From Acidobacteriaceae bacterium (GTDB taxonomy: Bacteria; Acidobacteriota; Terriglobia; Terriglobales; Acidobacteriaceae): 42,024 nt of DNA. A program made the translations under genes and the position numbers. The DNA is taken from the NCBI GenBank assembly GCA_003140075.1, contig PLIO01000077.1:1-42024 (forward strand). The letters are read 5' to 3'. Position 1 is the first letter of the stretch. Each line of letters starts with the position of its first letter. A model generated the notes under the pieces. It ran no database searches, was not told the DNA's origin, and saw nothing but the letters and a program-made list of their open reading frames with translations. This document shows positions 22,883 to 31,080 of this stretch, in pieces.

Positions 22883-23995
22883 TTAGAAGTTCTTCTCCAG
22901 AAATTCCTTCAGCCGGTCGAGCCGAAAACTGGCATCGCCGATCTCGATTTTCAGCAGCAATTGCGCGGTAGTCAGCTGGTTGCGGAAGTCCAGGGCAGCG
23001 GTGGTCTCGGCAGCGGCCACGAGTTGAAGGTTGCTTTCAATTTGTTTTTGCTCTTCCCGGAGAGCCTTAAGCCTGCCGTCTTGAACCGCGATTCCGTCCG
23101 TAACCTGCTGCTTAAGAATGTCGGCGTTGCCGATGACATCGCCTTCCTGCACCTTCTTCCACTCGTCGTAGGCGTCCGCGGCTCGGTCCAGATGTTTGTT
23201 GATGGCATGGCTGGCCAGGTTGTAACTGATCGACACTTCGCCGTATGCTCCTCTGCTGTCGACCCACGGACTGATCTGCTGGTGTCCACCCACTGAAAGC
23301 GCCACGTCCCAGTCATTCTGGCGGCTCAGTTTGTCCAGCGCCTTTTGCTCGTTCACTTCCCGGCCCTGCTTCTCGGTGACCAGTTCTTTCAGCGGCCGGT
23401 CACTCCGCGGCGGCGCATAGAGGGACGCGACCTTCGTCTGCGTATCCGCTCGATCCGCATCCAGCTTGATCTTTGTTGTTTGCAAGGCGAAGGCCATGGG
23501 CCGGGTCATGTTCTCCGCATCCACCATCTTTGTGGTTGTCGCGAGCAGCGTGTCTAGGTTCGCAGACGCTTCCTGTATCAACCCCAACCTGTGTTGCAGC
23601 GCCTGCTTCTCCAGATTCGGCAGCGCGTATTGAATGTCCTGCTGCGTTGAAGTGCTGGCGCCATAGAGTTCGCAGTTCTTGCGCGCCACATCCATCGTCA
23701 GTACGCCCTTCCTCACGTTGGCTAAACTGCCGGAAACTCCCCACACCGCCTGCATGGGCAAGCCGGTGTTGGGCTGGGTCACGCCCACAACCGCATTTGG
23801 CGTAATCAGAAGCTCGCGCTGCGCCGCAGCCTGCTCTGTCAGGTATTTGCAATAGGTCTGTTGATCCTTGTTCTGCTCCTTGCCGTCAACCGCAAAGGCA
23901 GCTGGGATCAGCAGCAGCGCAATCGTGAAGCCTGTACAGAATTTTCCTTTGAATGTCTTGGGGTTCACTTGTGGCTTTAGCTTGCTCGAAGGCAT
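22883..23995 (-). CDS. Exported coiled-coil protein, distant TolC-like/secretion component
   Basis: A 370-residue protein with a basic N-terminus and signal peptide (FTIALLLIPAAFAVDG, cleaved about residue 37). Long amphipathic helices follow (LPNLEKQALQHRLGLIQEAS and AVQDGRLKALREEQKQIESN), with short strand-like parts (WDVALSVGGHQQISPWVDSR and GEVSISYNLAS) as seen in outer-membrane channel halves. The alternation resembles one TolC half but no family was firmly recognised. ATG 23995 has GAGGAG 7 nt upstream and starts 22 bp after the membrane coiled-coil gene, third in an operon behind the GT2. It may form the periplasmic or outer-membrane exit for the polymer (inference). Confidence 0.65.
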   Translation of the reverse strand: MPSSKLKPQVNPKTFKGKFCTGFTIALLLIPAAFAVDGKEQNKDQQTYCKYLTEQAAAQRELLITPNAVVGVTQPNTGLPMQAVWGVSGSLANVRKGVLTMDVARKNCELYGASTSTQQDIQYALPNLEKQALQHRLGLIQEASANLDTLLATTTKMVDAENMTRPMAFALQTTKIKLDADRADTQTKVASLYAPPRSDRPLKELVTEKQGREVNEQKALDKLSRQNDWDVALSVGGHQQISPWVDSRGAYGEVSISYNLASHAINKHLDRAADAYDEWKKVQEGDVIGNADILKQQVTDGIAVQDGRLKALREEQKQIESNLQLVAAAETTAALDFRNQLTTAQLLLKIEIGDASFRLDRLKEFLEKNF

Positions 23996-24017
23996 CTAGA
24001 GTCTCCTCAGAAGAAGA

Positions 24018-25109
24018 TCAGAAGAAAAGCGGTTTGCGGTTCAGGAATACGGTTTTCGACTTCGCGGATTCTGGATGATCGAGTTGCATTTGGATCAGGA
24101 ATCCGCGGATGTCCGTCCTGAAGATGGGATGGATCGCATGTTCTTCGCCGGCAAAAATCTGCTTCACCGTGCCCACCTTCCGGCACAGCACCATGTTCAA
24201 ATAACAGTCATACACCGCGGAGCCAGGGGACGCGCTGCTCTGGTTGTCATAAGGCACAAAGGCGAAGTTGACGACGTTATTTCCCGATACGCTGAGGTAA
24301 TAGGGAGTCTGCTTAGCCGTAGCCAGCGCCGCTCTCAGCCGCTCGATTTGTTTGTTCTCTTCGTAGATCTGCTTCTGCGCCACAGCAATGGCAATGTCGA
24401 GCTGCGCTATCTCCGATATCAACTCGGCCTGCTTGTCGAGCACGTCCAAGGTCTTGGTATCGGTTGTAGTCTTTTCGAGAATATTGTCCGTGAGTAGCAC
24501 TGCGCCGATCTTGCTGTCGGTATATGAACTCTGCACCTGATTCAGCGCCGCCCGCTGCGTAGCCGCATCCCCTTTCGTGATCAGCCCAGCCGCCAGATCT
24601 TTATCGATGGCTGCTTCCACCTCTTTCACCGCCGCCATCACGGCTTGCGTTTTCACGTTGTCGGCCTCTTTCTGCTTATCGAGCTCCAGCAACTGCGGGC
24701 CGGTAGCCAGGTTGTGCTGCTTTTCCCGGGCGATGGCAACCTGAAGCTCCGGCTCAAGCGCCTCCAGCGCACTCCGGTGCTTGGTCATTTCAGTGACGCC
24801 ATCCTGCAGCTTCTTTTCGTCGACGTTCAGATCTTCCAGCGTCTGCCGGCTCGTCACCAGCTTCTCGGTAAAATCGAGACTCTTATCGTCGGCCGGAGAA
24901 AGAATCACAGGCGCAGCCCACGATGTGTTCAGCGCGTAGAAGCCCATGACAAAGCCGTACGCCAGTACTCCGAGGAGCACCACGTAAAGCGTCACTATGG
25001 CAAAGATGCGGTAGACCGTGACCACCGACTTGTACAGCATCGGCTGGATCACGGAAGGTTTTGCATCAGCCAACACCTTCTTGACTACTGGCGTCGCGGG
25101 CGTTGACAT
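24018..25109 (-). CDS. Membrane-anchored coiled-coil protein (adaptor-like)
   Basis: A 363-residue protein: short cytoplasmic N-terminus, membrane helix (IFAIVTLYVVLLGVLAYGFV, about 33-52), then a long periplasmic coiled coil (about 80-265, e.g. ELISEIAQLDIAIAVAQKQI). A C-terminal part of adaptor-like beta-barrel character follows (VGTVKQIFAGEEHAIHPIFR and IQMQLDHPESAKSKTVFLN). The layout is that of HlyD-type membrane fusion proteins, including those paired with polysaccharide synthases such as BgsB. Two Cys (CYLNMVLC) could form a disulfide. ATG 25109 has a perfect AGGAGGT 5 nt upstream and lies inside the end of the GT2 gene (44-bp overlap), so the two are tightly coupled. Confidence 0.75.
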   Translation of the reverse strand: MSTPATPVVKKVLADAKPSVIQPMLYKSVVTVYRIFAIVTLYVVLLGVLAYGFVMGFYALNTSWAAPVILSPADDKSLDFTEKLVTSRQTLEDLNVDEKKLQDGVTEMTKHRSALEALEPELQVAIAREKQHNLATGPQLLELDKQKEADNVKTQAVMAAVKEVEAAIDKDLAAGLITKGDAATQRAALNQVQSSYTDSKIGAVLLTDNILEKTTTDTKTLDVLDKQAELISEIAQLDIAIAVAQKQIYEENKQIERLRAALATAKQTPYYLSVSGNNVVNFAFVPYDNQSSASPGSAVYDCYLNMVLCRKVGTVKQIFAGEEHAIHPIFRTDIRGFLIQMQLDHPESAKSKTVFLNRKPLFF

Positions 25110-26322
25110 CCCTGACCTCCTGTTCCTTCGTCCGTGTGCCCCAGTCTCTGGAGTCCAGCGTGCACAGAGCCAGGGTGGTAAGAAACAAACTGCTGACAAC
25201 CGTCCAGGCTAAATAAGCCCCGAAGGCGAGCGGGTTATTCACCGCCTCCCGCGCGCTGTATTTCCGGATCACCCAACCGAGAATCGCGGCAATCGCCAGG
25301 TACCCAACCAGCGGCCCCGGCCCGGCCAACTCCATCGGATTGCCCGACATCATGGTAAGAACCACCAGCAACCCAAGCAGCGCCCCCAGTGGCGTCAGCA
25401 CCAGCGTAAACACGGTATTGGGGTGCAGCGTCCAAACGTGTTTGGGCAGAGTCCGCAGCGTATAAAAAAGATCGCGTATGATGCTGCGCTTCCAGCGCAA
25501 CTGCTGCTTGAATAATTCCGGCAGCGTCGCGGGCACGGTGGTCCAGCACAAGGCGTCGTTATTAATGTAAGTCCCGTAACCTCGCAGCAGCGTCTGGTGA
25601 GTCAGAAACCGATCTTCGCCCTGGTTGACCGGAATGCCGAACCAGTGCCGGCTGCGAATCTTGGGCTCTATCTCAAGCAGCAACTCGCGCCGGATCGCGA
25701 ACAGGCATCCGCTGATGCAGCCCACGCTGCGCGTCCAGTTCTCCGGAACCTTATAAAGCTGGAACGCGGCGTAGTAGATAAATGTCTGGATCGCGGTGAT
25801 GGCATTCTCGTTGGGATTTCTTACTCCCACTCTGCCGCCCACAGACCCGATCTTCGGCTCCGAGAAGCAAGCCGCCAGTTCCCGGATCGCATCCGGATGA
25901 AAAATGCAATCGGAGTCGATCGAAATCATCAGCTCCGCCGTGGAGTGTTGCAAAGCGTTGCAGACGGTACGAGCCTTCCCGCTGTTCACCGCGTTCCGCC
26001 CCACCCTCACCCGAATGTTCGAAAAGTCGCGTTGCGCCTTGAGCATCCACTCGTAGCTGTCGTCCACCGAGCAATCGTCCTGCGCGATCACTTCAAACTT
26101 CTCTCTCGGATAATTACTGTTACTGATGCTCTCAATCGTCTCGTAGACCGTTTTGCCTTCATTGAAGCAAGGCATCAGAACACTAACAGTGGGCTGGTAG
26201 CTGTAATCTTTCTGGACTGTCGCCTTGGGAACCGACCACTTCAGAATGAGCGCAAGTGTGTATTTGAAAACGGAGATCAGCAAGCAGAGGAACAGAATGA
26301 GCCAGACTAGGACTGGAGCCAT
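25066..26322 (-). CDS. Family 2 membrane glycosyltransferase (polysaccharide synthase type)
   Basis: A 418-residue processive GT2 of the NodC/hyaluronan/beta-glucan synthase kind. It has one N-terminal membrane helix (about 5-27), then the GT-A domain: PTVSVLMPCFNEGKTVYETI, VIAQDDCSVDDSYEW, the DxD-like ISIDSDCIFH, the acceptor-site VNQGEDRFLTH, and QQLRWKRS (Q-x-x-R-W, the mark of processive synthases). Several C-terminal helices form the export channel. It uses a UDP sugar to extend a beta-linked chain; the sugar is not readable. The start codon lies in one of two tandem CATGTGTGCCCT copies. It is the first gene of a three-gene operon with two coiled-coil export candidates. No PilZ domain is seen. 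Confidence 0.9.
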   Translation of the reverse strand: MAPVLVWLILFLCLLISVFKYTLALILKWSVPKATVQKDYSYQPTVSVLMPCFNEGKTVYETIESISNSNYPREKFEVIAQDDCSVDDSYEWMLKAQRDFSNIRVRVGRNAVNSGKARTVCNALQHSTAELMISIDSDCIFHPDAIRELAACFSEPKIGSVGGRVGVRNPNENAITAIQTFIYYAAFQLYKVPENWTRSVGCISGCLFAIRRELLLEIEPKIRSRHWFGIPVNQGEDRFLTHQTLLRGYGTYINNDALCWTTVPATLPELFKQQLRWKRSIIRDLFYTLRTLPKHVWTLHPNTVFTLVLTPLGALLGLLVVLTMMSGNPMELAGPGPLVGYLAIAAILGWVIRKYSAREAVNNPLAFGAYLAWTVVSSLFLTTLALCTLDSRDWGTRTKEQEVRDVNARDASSQEGVG

Positions 26323-26344
26323 GTGTGCCCTAACATGTGTGCCC
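26319..26344. repeat. Tandem CATGTGTGCCCT pair over the GT2 start codon
   Basis: CATGTGTGCCCT occurs twice, 14 bp apart. The first copy contains the GT2 start codon (minus strand); the second gives an upstream ATG in another frame that opens a 9-codon reading frame overlapping the GT2 start. It may affect GT2 translation or be a simple duplication. Confidence 0.6.
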
Positions 26345-26653
26345 TGCTAACGAGTACCGAACCGAGCGCCGCGCAACCTTCGTCTGCGCCATCGATTACC
26401 GCGAATGGAAACGCTCGCGCGGACCATGAGGTCCTTGTCTATCGTAGCGCCGCCGTCCCGGCGGCTACCCTCATTAATACACGGGAGAATATCACAACCC
26501 TCGCCGGACGCCGCTCTTGGTCAAGCCAGTGAATTCTTGGGTAGTGGCTCAGCTTGAACAGCATCACATTTTGTCATTCCGAACCGGCGTTCTTTGCCGG
26601 TGAGAGCTTGCCCTGAGCGAAGCCGAAGGGAATCTGCTGTTGGCCGGCCTCAA
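26323..26653. other. 331-bp gap with a dispersed repeat
   Basis: Upstream region of the GT2 operon. The half nearer the DUF4230 gene (26571-26639) holds a repeat-like segment running from TTGTCATTCCGAAC to GAAGGGAATCTGCTG; a relative is found at the window end. No gene or convincing promoter was seen in the remainder. Confidence 0.5.
26571..26639 (+). repeat. Dispersed intergenic repeat, copy A
   Basis: Begins TTGTCATTCCGAAC, then a GCGTTCTTTGCCGGTGAG core and an end CCGAAGGGAATCTGCTG. It matches the last 47 bp of the window (TTGTCATCCGAAC, GCGTTCTTCGCGCCGTGAG, GAATCTG). Non-coding and between genes in both places. Confidence 0.6.
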
Positions 26654-27334
26654 CTACTCGAAGTCGATCTTTTCGAACCCCAAACCCTGCAGCAGACTGC
26701 CGATAGTCGAAGCCGCATTCTGTTGGGCGGTTCGCAAAATGCCGTCGGCCAGGGCGGACTCTCGCAGCTGACGTTCCGCCTGCTGGCGCACTTGCGTTTC
26801 CAGATTCGGGTCAGTCGAGACCAGCAATCCAGTTTGCCTCGAATACACCCGCGTCTTCGCGCTGTCGATTCGGGCACTGAAGACTTCCGCCGCGGGAAGA
26901 TGCAACTGAACCTGCTTGCCCTCCACTCGAACGTCGCCCGGCTTCAGATTCGAGAAATCGATCCCGGCAACCACTTCGCCGTGCACCATCATCAACAGGC
27001 GATCTCCCTCCAGAAAATCCGGAAGGACAGGGTTTTCTTTCGCGCCGGTCACGAGCTTGTCCATCGTGTAAACCACGGTCTCCAGCCGTTGTAACCTTTG
27101 AATGCGATCGACCACGGTGGGCTGGCTGACATCGATACTTAGGGTTCTGCCGGTCGCCGCCGACCATACATGGCTCAACAGAGCTCGCCCGGAACTTCGC
27201 GACAGCATCAGCCACCCCATCGCGCCGAAACACAGCACTCCGGCGAACAATCCGATGATCAGGGCAAACACCACGCCCGCGGAGAATCGAGAAGCTTTAG
27301 GGGAGCGAGGGCTAACTTCAGAATCGTGCAGCAT
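26654..27334 (-). CDS. DUF4230 family membrane-anchored protein
   Basis: A 226-residue protein with one membrane helix (VVFALIIGLFAGVLCFGAMG, about 21-40) and a periplasmic domain of DUF4230 type: LQRLETVVYTMDKLVTGAKE, FLEGDRLLMMVHGEVVAGID, FSNLKPGDVRVEGKQVQLHL and LPAAEVFSARIDSAKTRVYS. The C-terminal helix (QQAERQLRESALADGILRTA) is followed by GLGFEKIDFE. The molecular function of the family is not known. TTG or ATG starts further upstream are not needed: ATG-type Met at 27334 leaves a short charged N-tail before the helix. A strong hairpin lies between it and the transporter gene upstream. Confidence 0.82.
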   Translation of the reverse strand: MLHDSEVSPRSPKASRFSAGVVFALIIGLFAGVLCFGAMGWLMLSRSSGRALLSHVWSAATGRTLSIDVSQPTVVDRIQRLQRLETVVYTMDKLVTGAKENPVLPDFLEGDRLLMMVHGEVVAGIDFSNLKPGDVRVEGKQVQLHLPAAEVFSARIDSAKTRVYSRQTGLLVSTDPNLETQVRQQAERQLRESALADGILRTAQQNAASTIGSLLQGLGFEKIDFE

Positions 27335-27341
27335 CTTGCAA

Positions 27342-27368
27342 GGTTATCACCACGCGAGTGGTATAACC
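27342..27368. promoter_or_regulatory. Inverted repeat between transporter and DUF4230 genes
   Basis: GGTTATCACCAC and GTGGTATAACC pair over 11 bp with one bulged C and a 4-nt loop (GCGA). It sits 8 bp upstream of the DUF4230 start and 38 bp past the transporter stop. No T-run follows on the minus strand, so an operator or RNA hairpin is at least as likely as a terminator. Confidence 0.4.
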
Positions 27369-27405
27369 CTTCCGGCTCGCGATGGCAGGAGTTGCTTGCC
27401 GCCCG

Positions 27406-28815
27406 CTATTTCATCGGTGGCAAGTACGGAATATAACGGGCAAACAGCCAGCACAGAAAAAACACCACCGGCACGTGAACCACCAACTGCAGCATTCCAT
27501 ATCCCACAATGTCTCTGGCCTTCAATTTCAATATGCCCAGCAGCGGCAGCATCCAGAACGGATTCACCAGATTCGGCAGCGCTTCCGACGCGTTGTAGAT
27601 CTGCACAACCCAGCCCAAATGCACCTGATGCAGGTTCGCGGCTTGCAGCACGTACGGCGCTTCAATGACCCACTTGCCGCCGCCGGAAGGAATGAAGACT
27701 CCGAGCACCGTCGAATACATCGCCACCAGCAGCGGGTAAGTGTTGTGCGTGCTAACGGAGGCGAATAGCTTCGCCAGCGAATCCACGATTCCCGTTCCCG
27801 CAATCATTCCATAGATCACGGCATAAAACGGAAACTGGATCAGTACGCCACCGGTCGCTGGAATGCACTCCGCCACCGCTCGCATAAAACGCTTCGGGCG
27901 CCAATGCAACAAGAGCCCAACTGTGATGAAGATGAGGTTGTAAGTACTAAGGTCAAGCTTTGCCAGCGCGCTTTGTGCAGATGGGCGGAATACGTCGATC
28001 AGATACCAGCACAGGAGCGCCGCCACTAGCACCGTCAGCAGCGGACTGTATTCCAGCCACTCCCCGGGCTTGCTCTTGGGCTCCAGGCTCGATCGAATCG
28101 GCTCGTACTGAATGCCGTAAGACTCCGCAGTTCTGGCGTTCTCCGCCGACGGCGTCGACAAGTAGGCAATCAGCACCGACAGCACGATCAGGACGACCGT
28201 CGTCACGATGCTGGGCCAAAGGAAGAGAGTTTGGGTGAGCGGGATCAGACCGCTGATGCTGAACAAGGACGGCGGTATGGAGGACTTGGTCGCCATCATC
28301 ATCGCAGCGGAGGAAGACAGCCCCAACGCCCAAACAGCTCCCAACCCTAGATACGCAGCGGCACCAGCAGCGCGGTAGTCCAGCCCTTTTACGCGATGAG
28401 CCAGTTCCCGGACAAAGAGTCCGCCGATAATGAGACTCAAGCCCCAATGGATCAGGGACGTCAGCATGGATAACAACGCAACCAATGCCACCGCTCCCCG
28501 CGGCGTCTTCGGAATCCCAGCCAGGGCGCGAATAGCTCGATACACGATCGGCGTCGACGCCACAACATATCCACCGATGATGATCATCACCATCTGCATG
28601 GTGAAAGGCACAAGGGTCCAGAAGTTCTTCCCGCCCTGGATGGCCAGTTTGCCCGGACCTTGATGAAGCACCAACCCAACCACAAAGACCACCACAATTC
28701 CCAGCAGCGCAAAAATCAGCGGATCCGGAAACCACCGTTCACTCCAGTTCGCAAGCCCCAGGCCAACGCGCACAAGGCCTTGCTCCTGAGTCGTCCCGTG
28801 CTTTTCTCGTGCCAT
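27406..28815 (-). CDS. atoE: Short-chain fatty acid transporter (AtoE family)
   Basis: A 469-residue multi-helix permease of the short-chain fatty acid (AtoE/TIGR00366) family, taking up acetoacetate, butyrate or similar acids across the inner membrane. It starts RVGLGLANWSERWFPDPLIF and shows the conserved stretches LTSLIHWGLSLIIGGLFVRE, GLSSSAAMMMATKSSIPP and FIPSGGGKWVIEAPYVLQAA, with about 12 hydrophobic helices. The length is typical. ATG 28815 has AAAGGA 7 nt upstream. No acyl-CoA transferase genes are beside it, so its partner pathway is not shown here. Two direct repeats upstream (28877-28903) may be a regulator site. Confidence 0.92.
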   Translation of the reverse strand: MAREKHGTTQEQGLVRVGLGLANWSERWFPDPLIFALLGIVVVFVVGLVLHQGPGKLAIQGGKNFWTLVPFTMQMVMIIIGGYVVASTPIVYRAIRALAGIPKTPRGAVALVALLSMLTSLIHWGLSLIIGGLFVRELAHRVKGLDYRAAGAAAYLGLGAVWALGLSSSAAMMMATKSSIPPSLFSISGLIPLTQTLFLWPSIVTTVVLIVLSVLIAYLSTPSAENARTAESYGIQYEPIRSSLEPKSKPGEWLEYSPLLTVLVAALLCWYLIDVFRPSAQSALAKLDLSTYNLIFITVGLLLHWRPKRFMRAVAECIPATGGVLIQFPFYAVIYGMIAGTGIVDSLAKLFASVSTHNTYPLLVAMYSTVLGVFIPSGGGKWVIEAPYVLQAANLHQVHLGWVVQIYNASEALPNLVNPFWMLPLLGILKLKARDIVGYGMLQLVVHVPVVFFLCWLFARYIPYLPPMK

Positions 28816-28876
28816 ACTCGATCCTTTCGGTCCGCCAGCACTCGCAAGAACGAAAAGTTCTCAACGCCGCGGCAGA

Positions 28877-28903
28877 CAACCTGGGTCCATACAACCTAGG
28901 TCC
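28877..28903. promoter_or_regulatory. Direct repeats CAACCTGGGTCC / CAACCTAGGTCC upstream of atoE
   Basis: Two 12-bp direct repeats with one mismatch, 15 bp centre to centre, about 65 bp upstream of the atoE start. The spacing is not a whole number of helical turns. Candidate operator only. The rest of the 287-bp gap 28816-29102 shows no gene. Confidence 0.3.
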
Positions 28904-29102
28904 GGCTTATGCCCGACATTGTAGCCTGTGTTTGAAGAAAGGGAAGTCGTTATGGCACGACGAGCGAAATAAGACTGAACTGGCAACCGCAATGCAGCAG
29001 CGGCGCATCCGGCGCACAGGCGCTGGAATTCACCCGTCGAACCGCACCGGGGAAGGACTGCAACGTTTCGTGGAGCGGAATGCTCGCCAGCTACCTACCG
29101 CC

Positions 29103-30797
29103 CTAATAAGGAGATGTAACCACCGCATCCTCGGGATAGCCCAGCATCCCAAACTCCGGAACGTCGAGCCCTTCTTCTTCGGCCTCCGGCGCCACGCGCA
29201 TGCTCTTCACTTTGTTTACCACCCAGAAAACGCCGTAGGTTGCCCCGAACGCCCACACCGCATACAAAGTTGCTCCCATGAGCTGGCACAAGAACTGCCT
29301 CGTATCCCCGTGGATCAATCCCGTCACCCCCTGGCCGGCACGTCCCAGATAAGAAGCTGCGCCCACTCCGTTCCATCCCGCGCCATAAGCTCCATCGGCA
29401 AAGATCCCCACGCTGACCGCCCCGAGCCAGCCGCAGTACCCGTGTACCGAAATCGCGCCACAGGGGTCATCTATCTTGAGAACGCGATCATTGAACAGCA
29501 CACCAAGGCAGACCAGAACTCCAGCCAGCACGCCGATGATCGTCGCCGAAGTCGGCGACACAAAAGCGCACGGCGCGGTAATGGCGACCAACCCCGCCAG
29601 CATTCCGTTACAAGCCATGGTGATGTCGGGCTTGCCGAACACCCAGTACCACAGCAACATCGCAGCCGCGGAACCCGCCACGGCGGCCAGGTTCGTATTC
29701 ACCGCGACTACGGAGATGCGAAGGTCCGTCGCTCCGAGCGTAGAACCAGGATTGAATCCCATCCATCCAAAGAGCAGGATGAACGTACCGGACACGACAT
29801 AAACAATGTTGTGCGCGGGAAACACTCGAATCTTTCCGCCCGGTCCATACTTACCCAGGCGCGGACCCAAAATAATGGCGAGAGCCATGGCGCAGAACCC
29901 GCCCACGGCGTGCACTACAGTCGATCCCGCAAAGTCGACATATCCGTGGCCCAGATTCAACGTGGATCCCACTTGCGACAGCCATCCTCCGCCCCACGTC
30001 CAGCAGCCGGAGATCGGATAAAGAATCGCGCCGATAAAGAGTTCACACAACAGGAATGCCCAGAAAGTAATCCTCTCGCACACCGCGCCAACAATAATGT
30101 ACCCAGCCGTCTCCATGAACACGACTTCAAACAACGTTAGACAATTGCTGGCGCTGTCGTATGCCGGGCCGACAAGAAAGAATCCCTTTCCACCCACGAA
30201 TCCCCACTGCCCGCTTCCAATCAGAAAATGGTTGAGCGTGGGAATGCCGCCTAGATTAGTGGGTGCGGCATTGATGGCAACCGCTCCAAACTGGAATGCA
30301 TATCCCACGGCGTAATAAGCCAGAAAGGCAAACACGTAAGCCGCGAAATTCAGCATCATCAAGTGAGCTGCGTTTTTCTTCCGCATCAGTCCGCACGTGA
30401 GCAGCGCGAAGCCCGCCTGCATGAACAGTACGAGATAGCCGGTATTCAGGGTCCAGGCAAAATTTGTCGCGACGCGAACGTGCCCCACGCTATCAGCCAG
30501 TTTTACCGCCAGCGGCTCCTTCGCCGCCTGCGCCTGATAGTCATCGAATGCCTTCTTGTTGGCCGCGTAGTCCGGTGAGGTCTTGTCAGTGGGCTCGGCG
30601 ACAACAAAAGAATTTCCGGCAGCGTCCACGGCCGTGGTCTTGTCTCCAGTGGCCGTGCCGGATGGATCCGGCTTCGGTCCATCGTCGGCAAAGCACCGCG
30701 TGGAAAGCCCGGTGAATAATCCGAAGGCGAGAACGATGGCGGCAGCGGTCGACACCAACCACAGGCGCAGAGAGAGCCTGTCGGCTCGTTTTGTCAT
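29103..30797 (-). CDS. amt: Ammonium transporter (Amt family) with long exported N-terminus
   Basis: A 564-residue Amt channel. Signal-like first helix (LWLVSTAAAIVLAFGLFTGL), then about 70 periplasmic residues rich in Asp, Thr and Ala, absent from E. coli AmtB, then 11 helices. Family marks: NFAWTLNTGYLVLFMQAGFA with the gate region, the twin pore histidines in GSTVVHAVGGFC and ISVHGYCGWLG, and FNPGSTLGATDLR. The C-tail (EEEGLDVPEFGMLGYPEDAV) is the usual cytoplasmic tail that contacts GlnK. No glnK is adjacent. The start ATG 30797 has AGGAG about 10 nt upstream and begins the signal peptide; the frame stays open to 30869 without support. It probably feeds the GOGAT genes further upstream on the same strand. 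Confidence 0.93.
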   Translation of the reverse strand: MTKRADRLSLRLWLVSTAAAIVLAFGLFTGLSTRCFADDGPKPDPSGTATGDKTTAVDAAGNSFVVAEPTDKTSPDYAANKKAFDDYQAQAAKEPLAVKLADSVGHVRVATNFAWTLNTGYLVLFMQAGFALLTCGLMRKKNAAHLMMLNFAAYVFAFLAYYAVGYAFQFGAVAINAAPTNLGGIPTLNHFLIGSGQWGFVGGKGFFLVGPAYDSASNCLTLFEVVFMETAGYIIVGAVCERITFWAFLLCELFIGAILYPISGCWTWGGGWLSQVGSTLNLGHGYVDFAGSTVVHAVGGFCAMALAIILGPRLGKYGPGGKIRVFPAHNIVYVVSGTFILLFGWMGFNPGSTLGATDLRISVVAVNTNLAAVAGSAAAMLLWYWVFGKPDITMACNGMLAGLVAITAPCAFVSPTSATIIGVLAGVLVCLGVLFNDRVLKIDDPCGAISVHGYCGWLGAVSVGIFADGAYGAGWNGVGAASYLGRAGQGVTGLIHGDTRQFLCQLMGATLYAVWAFGATYGVFWVVNKVKSMRVAPEAEEEGLDVPEFGMLGYPEDAVVTSPY

Positions 30798-31080
30798 GTT
30801 TGCTGGCTCCTGTTTTTGCAGCGTGGATAATTCTCGGTGATGGTACGCCTGCCGGAAAAATACGTGCAACTCCCGATACCACCCACTCGCGAATCTTGGA
30901 GGGAAGGGCTGACCCAGGAAAGAGCCGACCCCGATGAGCGCCGTTTGCGTTCAATCGCAGTCCTCTCCCTAATCTGCAGACGATAAAGGGGCGGATCGAG
31001 TGAGTCCAATTCAAATTTCTCATTGCGCCGATCAGCCGCTTAAATGGTCCCCCAACAAACGGCATGACTCCCAGGCACGC
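30798..31080. other. 283-bp gap upstream of amt
   Basis: Must carry the amt promoter. A scan for -24/-12 elements toward amt found no good match, and no terminator or small gene was recognised. Confidence 0.35.

Noticed and set aside
28809-30140. 443-codon plus-strand frame opposite amt
   Set aside because: Composition rich in His, Arg and Gln, no domain, and it lies fully antisense to the Amt gene.
30798-31080. Sigma-54 promoter ahead of amt
   Set aside because: Several near patterns were tried, but none has GG and GC at the 10-nt spacing with a consensus-like context.
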